From Caryophanales bacterium UBA4100 (GTDB lineage Bacteria > Bacillota > Bacilli > Paenibacillales > UBA4045): a DNA stretch of 12,536 bases. A model generated the notes under the pieces. It had not been told where the DNA came from. It saw only the letters and a list, made by a program, of their open reading frames with translations, and did not search any database. The position numbers and the translations under genes are program-made. This document shows, piece after piece, positions 1 through 6,977 of this stretch (its first letter is position 1; each line of letters starts with the position of its first letter). The stretch covers positions 4,797 to 17,332 of the forward strand of contig DFXU01000104.1 in assembly GCA_002383285.1 (NCBI GenBank), written 5' to 3'.

Positions 1-65
1 TTTCTTTTGCGATTCTGATCTAATTATGACAGAATGAAGCCATAATAAACTTTGGGAGTGTGCAT

Positions 66-2249
66 ATGAGTATCCAATTCCATAAAGCCGAACAGATTTT
101 TCATCTTCAGAGCAATCATACAAGCTATGCATTCCAGCTGGTTAAAGGCTTCCCCGCACATGTGTACTGGGGGAGAGCGATTCGTGGAAATCAGCTTGCG
201 CGAATAATTCAATATAGAGAACGAGCATCATTCAGTCCAAATCCATTTCCTAGTGAAAGAATGATATCACTCGATACCATACCTTTGGAATATCCAGCTT
301 ACGGATCAGGAGATTTCCGACATCCAGCTTACCAAATTCAGCTTCCTAACGGAACTACGATAACTGAAGCTTTATATCGTCAGCATCGCATATACAGTGG
401 TAAGCCTAAGCTTGAGGGGCTTCCTGCCACTTATGTGGAACAGGATGCAGAAGCGGACACGCTAGAGCTAGAGTTATTCGATCCAATAGCGGAACTAACT
501 ATCTTACTCACATATACGGTCTTTAATGAACACGATGCGATTACTAGATCTGTTCGTTTCATTAATGAAGGAGCACAGGACTTGAATATCCTGCGAGCAC
601 TCAGCTTGTGTGTGGATTTCAATCATTCAGAATATGATATTCTTCATCTGTCGGGTGCCTGGACAAGGGAGAGACATATCGAGCGAAGAGCTTTAGCATC
701 TGGAATGCAAGCCGTTGAGAGCCGAAGGGGCTCTAGTAGTCACCAGCAGAATCCGTTTGTAGCCTTGTTATCCAAAGGTGCCAACGAAGATCATGGGGAT
801 GTGTTTGGCTTCAGCCTTGTGTACAGTGGCAGCTTTGTTGCCCAAGCTGAAGTAGATCAATTCAGAACTACCCGTGTATCCATGGGCATTAATCCATTCG
901 ACTTTAATTGGCTGCTCCAGCCGGGAACAAGCTTCCAGACACCGGAAGCGGTTATGGTGTATTCTCCTAATGGACTTGGTCAGATGTCCAGAACGTATCA
1001 TAAGCTCTATCGCACACGGCTCTGTCGTGGTGAATTTAGAGATAGTACAAGACCAGTACTGGTTAATAATTGGGAAGCCACATACTTCAATTTCACTGCT
1101 GACAAGATAGAAAGCATCGCTAAGGTGGGACGTGAGCTTGGTATTGAACTATTTGTACTAGATGACGGATGGTTTGGTTCTCGCAACAGTGATAATAGCT
1201 CGTTAGGCGATTGGATTGTGGATATTCAGAAGCTTCCCAATGGCTTAGAAGATTTAGTTCAACGTGTTCGTAATTTAAATATGCAGTTCGGCCTTTGGTT
1301 TGAGCCTGAGATGATCTCTCCTGATAGTGAGCTATATCGCAAGCATCCAGATTGGTGCTTGCATGTGCCGGATTATCGACGAACTGAAGCGCGTCAACAG
1401 CTCATTCTAGACTTCTCCAGAGCAGACGTTTGTGAGGCGATTTATAGTATGATCAGCAATGTGCTGAAGAGTGCACCGATTACTTATGTGAAGTGGGATA
1501 TGAACCGTAACATGACGGAGATCGGATCAGCTTTATTACCAGCAGCAAGACAGAAGGAAACCGCTCATCGATATATGCTAGGTCTATATTCCGTACTTGA
1601 GAAAATCACTAATGAAAATCCACATATTTTGTTCGAGAGCTGCTCTGGTGGTGGTGGACGCTTCGATCCAGGTATGCTTTACTACATGCCACAAACTTGG
1701 ACGAGTGACAATTCAGATGCGGTCAGCCGATTGAAAATTCAATATGGGACGAGCATAGTATATCCTACAAGTACAATAGGGGCACATGTATCTGCCGTAC
1801 CTAATCATCAGGTACATCGGATGACTTCACTTGATATGCGTGCGCATGTAGCGATGTCAGGTAACTTCGGATACGAGCTTGATCTGACTAAGTTTACTGA
1901 AGATGAGAAGGAAGCAGTTAAAGATCAGATTGAGTTATACAAGGAAATTCGTTCACTAGTGCAATTCGGTGATTTTTACCGTTTACTTAGTCCATTTGAA
2001 GGTGAGGAGACAGCTTGGATGATCGTTGCAGAAGATAAGAGCGAAGCCATGGTCGCTTACTTCAGAGTGCTTGCAGAACCTAACGATCCATTAAACCGTC
2101 TAAAGCTGAAAGGTTTGGATCCTAATAGGGACTATACGATCGTAGAGGATGGCAATACCTACGGTGGTGACCATTTGATGTATGCAGGGCTTGTTATTCC
2201 AGAATTGAAGGGTGACTTTCAAAGTAGGATATGGCGCATGAGGTCGTAA
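66..2249 (+). CDS. GH36 alpha-galactosidase (AgaA/AgaB/RafA type)
   Basis: Hydrolyses terminal alpha-1,6-galactosyl residues from melibiose, raffinose or stachyose; probably cytoplasmic, since no signal peptide is visible. The 727-residue length fits bacterial GH36 enzymes of about 720-740. In order: an N-terminal beta-sandwich domain (about 1-310), a TIM-barrel catalytic domain starting near the NNWEATYFNF and LDDGWFG motifs (residues 335-371), and a small C-terminal beta domain. The nucleophile motif KWDMNR places Asp478. SCSGGGGRFD lies near 525-534, and WTSDNSD carries the probable acid/base Asp548. Both positions agree with the numbering I recall for Geobacillus AgaA/AgaB. I chose ATG 66 over the in-frame GTG at 60 because GGGAG at 54-58 sits 7 bases upstream of it. 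The stop overlaps the AraC-family gene start, so the two are probably co-transcribed and coupled. The promoter is mostly outside the window. Confidence 0.95.
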   Translation: MSIQFHKAEQIFHLQSNHTSYAFQLVKGFPAHVYWGRAIRGNQLARIIQYRERASFSPNPFPSERMISLDTIPLEYPAYGSGDFRHPAYQIQLPNGTTITEALYRQHRIYSGKPKLEGLPATYVEQDAEADTLELELFDPIAELTILLTYTVFNEHDAITRSVRFINEGAQDLNILRALSLCVDFNHSEYDILHLSGAWTRERHIERRALASGMQAVESRRGSSSHQQNPFVALLSKGANEDHGDVFGFSLVYSGSFVAQAEVDQFRTTRVSMGINPFDFNWLLQPGTSFQTPEAVMVYSPNGLGQMSRTYHKLYRTRLCRGEFRDSTRPVLVNNWEATYFNFTADKIESIAKVGRELGIELFVLDDGWFGSRNSDNSSLGDWIVDIQKLPNGLEDLVQRVRNLNMQFGLWFEPEMISPDSELYRKHPDWCLHVPDYRRTEARQQLILDFSRADVCEAIYSMISNVLKSAPITYVKWDMNRNMTEIGSALLPAARQKETAHRYMLGLYSVLEKITNENPHILFESCSGGGGRFDPGMLYYMPQTWTSDNSDAVSRLKIQYGTSIVYPTSTIGAHVSAVPNHQVHRMTSLDMRAHVAMSGNFGYELDLTKFTEDEKEAVKDQIELYKEIRSLVQFGDFYRLLSPFEGEETAWMIVAEDKSEAMVAYFRVLAEPNDPLNRLKLKGLDPNRDYTIVEDGNTYGGDHLMYAGLVIPELKGDFQSRIWRMRS

Positions 2250-3139
2250 TGGATACGAATAGTTTATATAGCACAAGGTTAAAAACCGACGATTATCATC
2301 CCAAGGTTAATTATTACTATTTCAAACAATGGGATGATTTCCGTATGCCCTTCCATGAGCATAACTCTGTAGAGATTATGTATGTGATCAGAGGACAATG
2401 TCAGGTCGACGCGGCCTCGGACACCTGGTTACTTAAGAAAGGTGATTTTATTCTGCTTGATGCCAATGTCAGCCATAGACTAGTCGTGGAGAAGAACAAC
2501 CCGTGTCGGATGCTGAATATTGAATTTGTATTCGAGCCTAACATGGGACCCTTCCCATCAATTCGCCAATTGGCTGAAGGAAGCATCGCTCTAGCTGCAT
2601 GGCTTTCGAAGGATAAACCTTATGCGGTCTTGAAGGACCCAGATGAGATATATCATACGCTTAAGAGCTTAGTGCTTCAGCTCGATGCAGTCAGAGCAGA
2701 TAATGAATTGATGGTTCAGCTTCTGCTAGCCCAAGTACTGCTTCGCACGGCTACACTTGTTATTGAAGCAAAGGATCATGATCATCAGCCCTCCGATGAA
2801 TATGTTAAGAATGCGGTAACTTATATCCACCATCATTACGACTGCGATATTCAGGTTAAGGATATTGCCGCCAGTGTTAATGTCCATCCGGGTTACTTTC
2901 ACCGCATATTCAAAGCGTCTATGGGTTGTACCGTAATGGAGTATCTTACCTCAATTCGGATGGAGAAGGCTAAGATGTTGTTAGCTCACACCGATATTCC
3001 GATTGCCGACATCGCTAGCTATATTGGGATTAACAGCCGTGAATACTTCAGCTCTTTATTCAAAAAGCATACAGACAGCACGCCGCTACACTATCGCAAA
3101 TCTCTGGATATCCAAGTATCGAATGAATTGCGAAGTTAG
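2249..3139 (+). CDS. AraC-family transcriptional regulator
   Basis: Probable regulator of the surrounding galactoside genes. The 296-residue protein has an N-terminal cupin-like sensor domain (about residues 20-130, including FRMPFHEHNSVEIMYVI, typical of AraC_binding/cupin_2) and a C-terminal HTH_18 domain (about 185-285). Both helix-turn-helices are visible: IQVKDIAASVNVHPGYFHRI, then IPIADIASYIGINSREYFSS. Start choice: ATG 2249 overlaps the GH36 stop by one base (TAATG) and has GAGGT at 2240-2244 just upstream, which suggests translational coupling. ATG 2231 is in frame and would add six residues, but its upstream sequence is a poorer ribosome site. The inducer is not determinable from sequence; a galactoside such as melibiose or raffinose is an inference from the GH36 and GH4 neighbours. 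Confidence 0.92.
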   Translation: MDTNSLYSTRLKTDDYHPKVNYYYFKQWDDFRMPFHEHNSVEIMYVIRGQCQVDAASDTWLLKKGDFILLDANVSHRLVVEKNNPCRMLNIEFVFEPNMGPFPSIRQLAEGSIALAAWLSKDKPYAVLKDPDEIYHTLKSLVLQLDAVRADNELMVQLLLAQVLLRTATLVIEAKDHDHQPSDEYVKNAVTYIHHHYDCDIQVKDIAASVNVHPGYFHRIFKASMGCTVMEYLTSIRMEKAKMLLAHTDIPIADIASYIGINSREYFSSLFKKHTDSTPLHYRKSLDIQVSNELRS

Positions 3140-3176
3140 GATATTATACATTATGCTAATACAAAGGTAATGATAT

Positions 3177-3190
3177 TGATAACGCTCTCT
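3177..3190 (+). promoter_or_regulatory. Possible catabolite-responsive element (cre) upstream of the GH4 gene
   Basis: The 14-mer TGATAACGCTCTCT keeps the cre core TG, the central CG and a C five bases further on. It mismatches the consensus TGWAANCGNTNWCA at position 4 and at the last base. It lies about 56 bases upstream of the GH4 start, where CcpA would be expected to repress a sugar-hydrolase gene. Near it are TTGATA (3176-3181) and TACAAT (3203-3208), but their 21-base spacing is too long for a normal SigA promoter. Tentative. Confidence 0.35.
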
Positions 3191-3246
3191 CTAGTCGTTT
3201 GTTACAATGGATTGGAGTAAATTAATCAATGTAGGAGTGTTGTCTG

Positions 3247-4749
3247 ATGTCGTTCAAAGTCGCTTTTATCGGAGCAGGTAGTATTGGATTTACGCGAGGA
3301 TTGCTGCGAGATCTTCTTGCTGTCTCGGAATTCAAGCATATGGAGGTAGCGTTCACTGATATTAATCCAGCAAATTTGGATATGGTGACACAGCTATGCC
3401 AGCGTGACATTCAAGAGAATGGACTGGATATCCGCATACAAGCTACACTTGATCGTAGAGAAGCACTTAAGGATGCCAAATATGTTTTTGTTGTTGTAAG
3501 AGTCGGAGGCCTTGAAGCATTCCAGCTAGATGTTGATATTCCGTTGCGATATGGTGTAGACCAATGTGTTGGTGATACATTATGCGCGGGAGGAATCATG
3601 TACGGTCAACGTGGAATCGCCGTCATGATGGATATCTGTAAAGACATCCGTGAGGTCGCAAAGCCTGATTGTCTATTACTCAATTATGCTAATCCAATGG
3701 CGATGTTAACTTGGGCATGTAATAAATATGGTGGAGTCAAGACGATTGGTTTATGCCATGGTGTGCAGGGAGGTCATCGACAAATTGCAGAAGCGCTCGG
3801 TTTGAAGAAGGAAGAAGTTGATATTATCTGTGCTGGAATTAATCATCAAACCTGGTATGTGCAGGTTAAGCACGATGGTGTGGACAAGACAGGTGAATTA
3901 CTAGAGGCTTTCGAGAATCATCCTGATTTCAGCAAGACGGAGAAGGTCCGGATTGATATGCTTCGACGCTTCGGATATTACAGCACAGAATCGAATGGAC
4001 ACCTTAGTGAATATGTGCCGTGGTATCGCAAGCGACCGCAAGAAATCATGGAATGGATTGATCTTGGAACATGGATTAACGGAGAAACCGGCGGGTATCT
4101 GAGGGTTTGTCCAGAAGGACGCAGCTGGTTTGAGACCGATTTTCCTAATTGGATGAAGGAGCCTGCATTCGAATACGTTACTGAGAATCGCAGTGAGGAG
4201 CACGGATCATATATCGTTGAAGGGCTTGAGACGGGTAGAGTTTATCGCGGACACTTTAATATGGTTAATAACGGTATCATATCCAATCTTCCTGATGATG
4301 CAATTATAGAAGCACCGGGTTATGCGGATGCAAATGGAATTAATATGCCAGTGGTCGGCGATCTTCCTCTCGGATGTGCAGCTGTTTGTAATGTTAGTAT
4401 CTCTGTTCAACGTTTAGCAGTTGAAGCTGCGATTACTGGTGATGACATGCTGCTGCGTCAGGCTATGATGATGGACCCACTCGTAGGTGCTGTATGTAAT
4501 CCAAAGGAAATATGGCAAATGGTTGATGAGATGCTTGTTGCGCAAGCGCAATGGTTGCCTCAATATACGGACTCCATTGCCGCTGCTAAGGTGCGTATGG
4601 CTTCGGGTAACTTATTACCAACTAAGGATTATGCAGGAGCAGCTCGTCTACACACGAAATCTGTTGAAGAGATGAAGCAAAATCGCGAAGAAGCGAATAA
4701 GAACGCTGGTGAAGCTGATAAGGCGAAGGAACGTCCAGCAGCACATTAA
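3247..4749 (+). CDS. GH4 family glycosidase (alpha-galactosidase/alpha-glucosidase MelA-like; exact substrate uncertain)
   Basis: Family 4 glycosidases are cytoplasmic, need NAD+ and a divalent metal, and act by an oxidation-elimination-addition mechanism. Seen here: an N-terminal Rossmann motif GAGSIGFT (residues 9-16), GDTLCAGGI (109-117), NYANPMA (146-152), the metal-site signature CHGVQ (170-174, Cys170), and GINHQ (197-201, His200). The overall plan resembles MelA and related LplD-type enzymes. In GH4 the residues after the metal-binding Cys track substrate class; as I recall, CHS is typical of alpha-galactosidases and CHG of alpha-glucuronidases, so the galactosidase call rests mainly on the GH36 and AraC neighbours. 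At 500 residues it is longer than E. coli MelA (about 450), with a Lys/Glu/Ala-rich tail from about 470. ATG 3247 follows AGGAG (3233-3237) by 9 bases. The gene is separated from the AraC gene by 107 bases and may have its own promoter. Confidence 0.85.
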   Translation: MSFKVAFIGAGSIGFTRGLLRDLLAVSEFKHMEVAFTDINPANLDMVTQLCQRDIQENGLDIRIQATLDRREALKDAKYVFVVVRVGGLEAFQLDVDIPLRYGVDQCVGDTLCAGGIMYGQRGIAVMMDICKDIREVAKPDCLLLNYANPMAMLTWACNKYGGVKTIGLCHGVQGGHRQIAEALGLKKEEVDIICAGINHQTWYVQVKHDGVDKTGELLEAFENHPDFSKTEKVRIDMLRRFGYYSTESNGHLSEYVPWYRKRPQEIMEWIDLGTWINGETGGYLRVCPEGRSWFETDFPNWMKEPAFEYVTENRSEEHGSYIVEGLETGRVYRGHFNMVNNGIISNLPDDAIIEAPGYADANGINMPVVGDLPLGCAAVCNVSISVQRLAVEAAITGDDMLLRQAMMMDPLVGAVCNPKEIWQMVDEMLVAQAQWLPQYTDSIAAAKVRMASGNLLPTKDYAGAARLHTKSVEEMKQNREEANKNAGEADKAKERPAAH

Positions 4750-4794
4750 GTTCTTTCTATATCCATTTCATCCTCACAAATAATTATAAAAAAG

Positions 4795-4827
4795 AACCTG
4801 GCCGCATTCCGCATTTGCCAGGTTTTT
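4795..4827 (+). terminator. Rho-independent, probably bidirectional terminator
   Basis: Perfect 8-bp stem AACCTGGC (4795-4802) with GCCAGGTT (4817-4824), 14-base loop, followed by T's to 4827. An A-rich run at 4786-4793 precedes the stem, which gives a T-run on the minus strand. It lies between the plus-strand GH4 gene and the minus-strand miniprotein gene, which converge on it, so it probably serves both. Confidence 0.85.
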
Positions 4828-4843
4828 CTATTTAAACTTCAAT

Positions 4844-4939
4844 TTAAATAAAGTATCCAGACATCAAAATGATAACAAGAAGAATGTAAAGCACGAGGAT
4901 TGATCCAGTGTTTGTAAATGCACCTCCAACTGCACTCAT
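4844..4939 (-). CDS. YjcZ-like small hydrophobic sporulation protein (31 aa)
   Basis: A 31-codon ORF on the minus strand: ATG at 4939, stop TAA at 4844-4846. The product starts MSAVGGAFTNTGSILVLYIL and continues with a hydrophobic run ending MSGYFI. It resembles the YjcZ/YhcZ-type family of tiny proteins common in Bacillaceae and Paenibacillaceae (a Gly/Ala/Thr-rich start, then one membrane helix with an LVLYILLVII-like core). These proteins are linked to sporulation or spore coats, with no known biochemical role. A near-ideal ribosome site, AAGGAGGG on the minus strand (4947-4954), lies 7 bases upstream of the ATG, which is strong evidence for translation. It converges with the GH4 gene on a shared terminator. 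I saw an AT-rich -10-like sequence upstream on the minus strand but no clear sporulation sigma promoter. Confidence 0.82.
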   Translation of the reverse strand: MSAVGGAFTNTGSILVLYILLVIILMSGYFI

Positions 4940-5039
4940 GTGAAAGCCCTCCTTCCAGTTATTCTTTATATATTATATTGCATAGAGTTGATACGTTGCG
5001 GGCCTTAGTCTATATGAGCAAGGAAAAGGCGTTTGACCA

Positions 5040-5048
5040 TGTTATAAT
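5040..5048 (+). promoter_or_regulatory. Extended -10 promoter upstream of msrA
   Basis: TGTTATAAT is a perfect TATAAT with the TGn extension. No good -35 hexamer lies 16-18 bases upstream, as is common for extended -10 promoters. The nearby TTGACC (5033-5038) is too close to be its -35. It lies about 55 bases before the msrA start. Confidence 0.5.
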
Positions 5049-5102
5049 GAATGTGAAGCGATTTAACTAATAAGTGATTTACAATGAGGAGGATTATTGC
5101 CG

Positions 5103-5636
5103 ATGGATCATAACAACGATGATCAACTTGCTACTTTTTCAGGGGGCTGTTTCTGGTGTATGGTAAAACCGTTCGAAGAGCAGCCTGGCATCATTAAGGT
5201 GGTTTCGGGATATACTGGCGGTGATAAGGTAAACCCGACCTATAAGGAAGTATGCTCGGAGACTACAGGACATGCAGAGGCTGTTCAAATCACATTCGAT
5301 CCTAGCTTATTCTCATATCGGAAACTGCTTGATTTATTCTGGCAACAGATCGATCCTACAGATGCTGGTGGTCAATTCTTCGATCGTGGAGCGTCTTATC
5401 GCACAGAAATCTTCTATCATTCCGATGAACAGCGGCTTGAAGCGGAGGCATCTAAACAAGCTTTATCAGATAGCGGTAGATTCGATAAACCAATCGTTAC
5501 AGCGATAACGGCAGCTTCCGTATTCTATCCAGCTGAGGAATATCACCAGGATTACCATCATAAAAATCCAACACATTACCGTATGTATAGACATGGATCA
5601 GGTCGGGATGTCTTTATACGTGACAACTGGTCTTGA
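5103..5636 (+). CDS. msrA: Peptide-methionine (S)-S-oxide reductase MsrA
   Basis: Reduces the S-epimer of methionine sulfoxide in oxidised proteins, using thioredoxin as the usual reductant; cytoplasmic. The catalytic signature GGCFWCMVKPFE is near the N-terminus (Cys16 nucleophile, Cys19), followed by SGYTGG (35-40), NPTYKEVCSETTGHAE (Cys51) and, near the C-terminus, EEYHQDYHHKNP, all typical of MsrA. The 177 residues match a stand-alone MsrA with no fused MsrB domain, and no msrB is adjacent. There is no C-terminal cysteine, so recycling must use Cys19 or Cys51, unlike E. coli MsrA. Start choice: ATG 5103 is 10 bases after AGGAGG (5087-5092). An in-frame TTG at 5097 would have only 4 bases of spacing. 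The gene appears monocistronic, with its own promoter. Confidence 0.95.
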   Translation: MDHNNDDQLATFSGGCFWCMVKPFEEQPGIIKVVSGYTGGDKVNPTYKEVCSETTGHAEAVQITFDPSLFSYRKLLDLFWQQIDPTDAGGQFFDRGASYRTEIFYHSDEQRLEAEASKQALSDSGRFDKPIVTAITAASVFYPAEEYHQDYHHKNPTHYRMYRHGSGRDVFIRDNWS

Positions 5637-5664
5637 GGCGGTTGTTAACTTGCTTTTTCCGCAA

Positions 5665-5693
5665 TAGACTTTAAGAAGGGTATTCCATATAAT
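5665..5693 (+). promoter_or_regulatory. Possible SigA promoter for the Dabb-domain gene
   Basis: TAGACT (5665-5670), 17 bases, then a perfect TATAAT (5688-5693), about 60 bases before the start. A second TATAAT at 5725-5730 lacks a well-spaced -35 and is too close to the ribosome site to be favoured. Confidence 0.4.
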
Positions 5694-5751
5694 GTAGATT
5701 GAAGGAAATCGCTTAAGATATCAATATAATACAATTAGGAGAGTGACACTA

Positions 5752-6039
5752 TTGATTACCCATATTGTTTGCTTCAAGCTCAAGGATCGTAGTGAGGAGA
5801 ATGCGCAGAAGGCTAAAGATGTTCTCATGAGCATGGAGGGTAGAATAAGCCAATTGCTACACCTAGAGGTAGGCATTGATATCCTTCATTCGGATCGCTC
5901 ATATGACCTCGTTCTTTATTCCAAATTCGATTCAATGGAAGATTTAGATGCGTATCAAGTTCATCCGGTTCATCAAGAGATTGTAAAGTATATGAAAAGC
6001 GTTGGAGACGCTACTGTTGCTGTTGACTTCGAAGCATAG
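5752..6039 (+). CDS. Dabb (stress-responsive alpha/beta-barrel) domain protein
   Basis: A 95-residue single-domain protein of the Dabb family (dimeric ferredoxin-like fold), recognised by the ITHIVCFKLKD start, the LEVGIDILHSDRSYDLVLYS centre, and the FDSMEDLDAYQVHPVHQEI segment with the conserved YQxHPxH element. Members are found in stress responses and as small enzymes, but most bacterial versions have no assigned reaction, and I do not assign one. Start choice: AGGAGA (5737-5742) lies 9 bases before TTG 5752. The in-frame GTG at 5743 abuts the ribosome site and is unlikely. The gene is followed directly by two hairpins. Confidence 0.85.
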   Translation: MITHIVCFKLKDRSEENAQKAKDVLMSMEGRISQLLHLEVGIDILHSDRSYDLVLYSKFDSMEDLDAYQVHPVHQEIVKYMKSVGDATVAVDFEA

Positions 6040-6081
6040 GAGCAAGTGCATGATAGCCTCGAGTTATCATTCGCATGCTCC
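6039..6081 (+). repeat. Imperfect 17-bp inverted repeat downstream of the Dabb gene
   Basis: The arms 6039-6055 and 6065-6081 flank a 9-base loop. Fourteen of 17 positions are exact complements and one more is a G-T wobble. The outer arms are GGAGCA and TGCTCC, the inner ones TGATA and TATCA. The repeat begins inside the stop codon. It has no T-run, and a GC-rich terminator follows 2 bases later, so it may stabilise the 3' end of the transcript or help termination. Confidence 0.6.
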
Positions 6082-6083
6082 AT

Positions 6084-6106
6084 AAGCTGCCCGCGGGCAG
6101 CTTTTC
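6084..6106 (+). terminator. Rho-independent terminator after the Dabb gene
   Basis: A perfect 20-base palindrome at 6084-6103, arms AAGCTGCC and GGCAGCTT around a central CGCG, followed by TT and then CTAT. The stem is very strong but the U-tract is short. Confidence 0.75.
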
Positions 6107-6138
6107 TATACCTAAGGGTAGTGAGGTGAATTATAACA

Positions 6139-6810
6139 TTGGCTAAATTGTTCATATTCGGTTTATTCTTTTGGCTTTTCGGAAATCCCTTTGTGGCATT
6201 TCTTGTATTGATGATCGTTCTCTACTTATTAGATCGTCGATTTCTCGGTATATTCCCTAATTTATTCAGACCCTTTCACTTAAGCATCAGACTTCGGAGG
6301 GTTCGCCAAGAGCTATCTCTAGGTCCACATAATGCTTCGTTGAAGATGGAAGCAGCTCGAATATTAATGGAGAAGCAGCGATATGCGGAAGCCATGATTT
6401 TACTAGATGAGCTTATACATGTCATGAGTGATTCAGCCGAAATATGGTTTGAGGCAGGTCGCTGTAGATTGAAGTTAGGTGATCTAAGTGTTGGGGAGGA
6501 ACACATCTTACGGGCATTGCAATTAAATCCTCGTGTTCGATATGGCGAGCCATATCTGCGCTTAGGGGAGGCTTATGCGGATGTGGACCAGAATAAGGCA
6601 ATACGATATTTAAGACAATTTCAAGATATACATTCCTCTTCATGTGAGGCTTATTATCGATTGGGACTAGTGCTTGAGAAGGTTGGGCAGATGGATGAAG
6701 CGAAGCAGGCTTATGAGGAAGCGAAGACCATCTATCAATCATTACCCAAGTATAAACGAAAGTCGGAACGACGTTGGGTCTGGCTTGCTCGCAGGAAAAG
6801 TATAGGATAA
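6139..6810 (+). CDS. Membrane-anchored tetratricopeptide-repeat (TPR) protein
   Basis: A 223-residue protein. Residues 4-31 are strongly hydrophobic with an Asn-Pro break at 16-17 (one helix or a tight hairpin), followed by the basic stretch LDRRF. From about 64 to 202 it carries TPR-type helical pairs, e.g. NASLKMEAARILMEKQRYAEA (about 65-85), SAEIWFEAGRCRLKLGDL (99-116), GEPYLRLGEAYADVDQNKA (136-154) and CEAYYRLGLVLEKVGQMDEA (169-188). The repeats probably face the cytoplasm and act as a protein-interaction scaffold; the partner is unknown. The C-terminus is basic. TTG 6139 is the start, 10 bases after AGGTG (6124-6128); no ATG near the hydrophobic segment is a better choice. It lies just after the preceding terminator and is probably the first gene of a unit with the two genes that follow. 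Confidence 0.85.
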   Translation: MAKLFIFGLFFWLFGNPFVAFLVLMIVLYLLDRRFLGIFPNLFRPFHLSIRLRRVRQELSLGPHNASLKMEAARILMEKQRYAEAMILLDELIHVMSDSAEIWFEAGRCRLKLGDLSVGEEHILRALQLNPRVRYGEPYLRLGEAYADVDQNKAIRYLRQFQDIHSSSCEAYYRLGLVLEKVGQMDEAKQAYEEAKTIYQSLPKYKRKSERRWVWLARRKSIG

Positions 6811-6839
6811 ATGGAATTAGTCGATAGGAGCGAAGAAAA

Positions 6840-6941
6840 TTGGATAGTCCATCTAATGCTATGGCCATAGTAACAATTGTTATCTTGACGTTCATCGTCA
6901 CCACAATTTGGCTAAAACTAAAGGCACGGAAGAAAAAATAG
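6840..6941 (+). CDS. Small single-pass membrane peptide (33 aa), function unknown
   Basis: A 33-codon ORF starting at TTG 6840 with AGGAG (6826-6830) 9 bases upstream; stop TAG at 6939-6941. The product begins MDSPSNAMAIVTIVILTFIV and ends with a basic tail rich in Lys and Arg. This is one transmembrane helix with an acidic/polar N-terminus and a positive C-terminus, predicting C-terminus-in topology. It sits 29 bases after the TPR gene and 36 bases before the DUF86 gene, so probably in the same transcript. I do not recognise a family. The good ribosome site, the sensible spacing and the clean hydrophobic/charged pattern argue that it is real. Confidence 0.6.
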   Translation: MDSPSNAMAIVTIVILTFIVTTIWLKLKARKKK

Positions 6942-6977
6942 CTGTCATTATGCTTATTAGCAGAAGGGGTACAAAAT

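Noticed and set aside
3901..4203. Minus-strand 100-codon open frame inside the GH4 gene
   Set aside because: Opposite a well-conserved enzyme, and no family resemblance. Shadow frame.
5033..5048. TTGACC plus TATAAT read as a -35/-10 pair before msrA
   Set aside because: Only 4 bases separate them; the TATAAT works better as an extended -10 element.
6422..6904. Minus-strand 160-codon open frame
   Set aside because: It lies opposite the TPR gene and the small membrane ORF, which have ribosome sites and recognisable protein features. Its own product has no recognisable motif, and it reads as a shadow.
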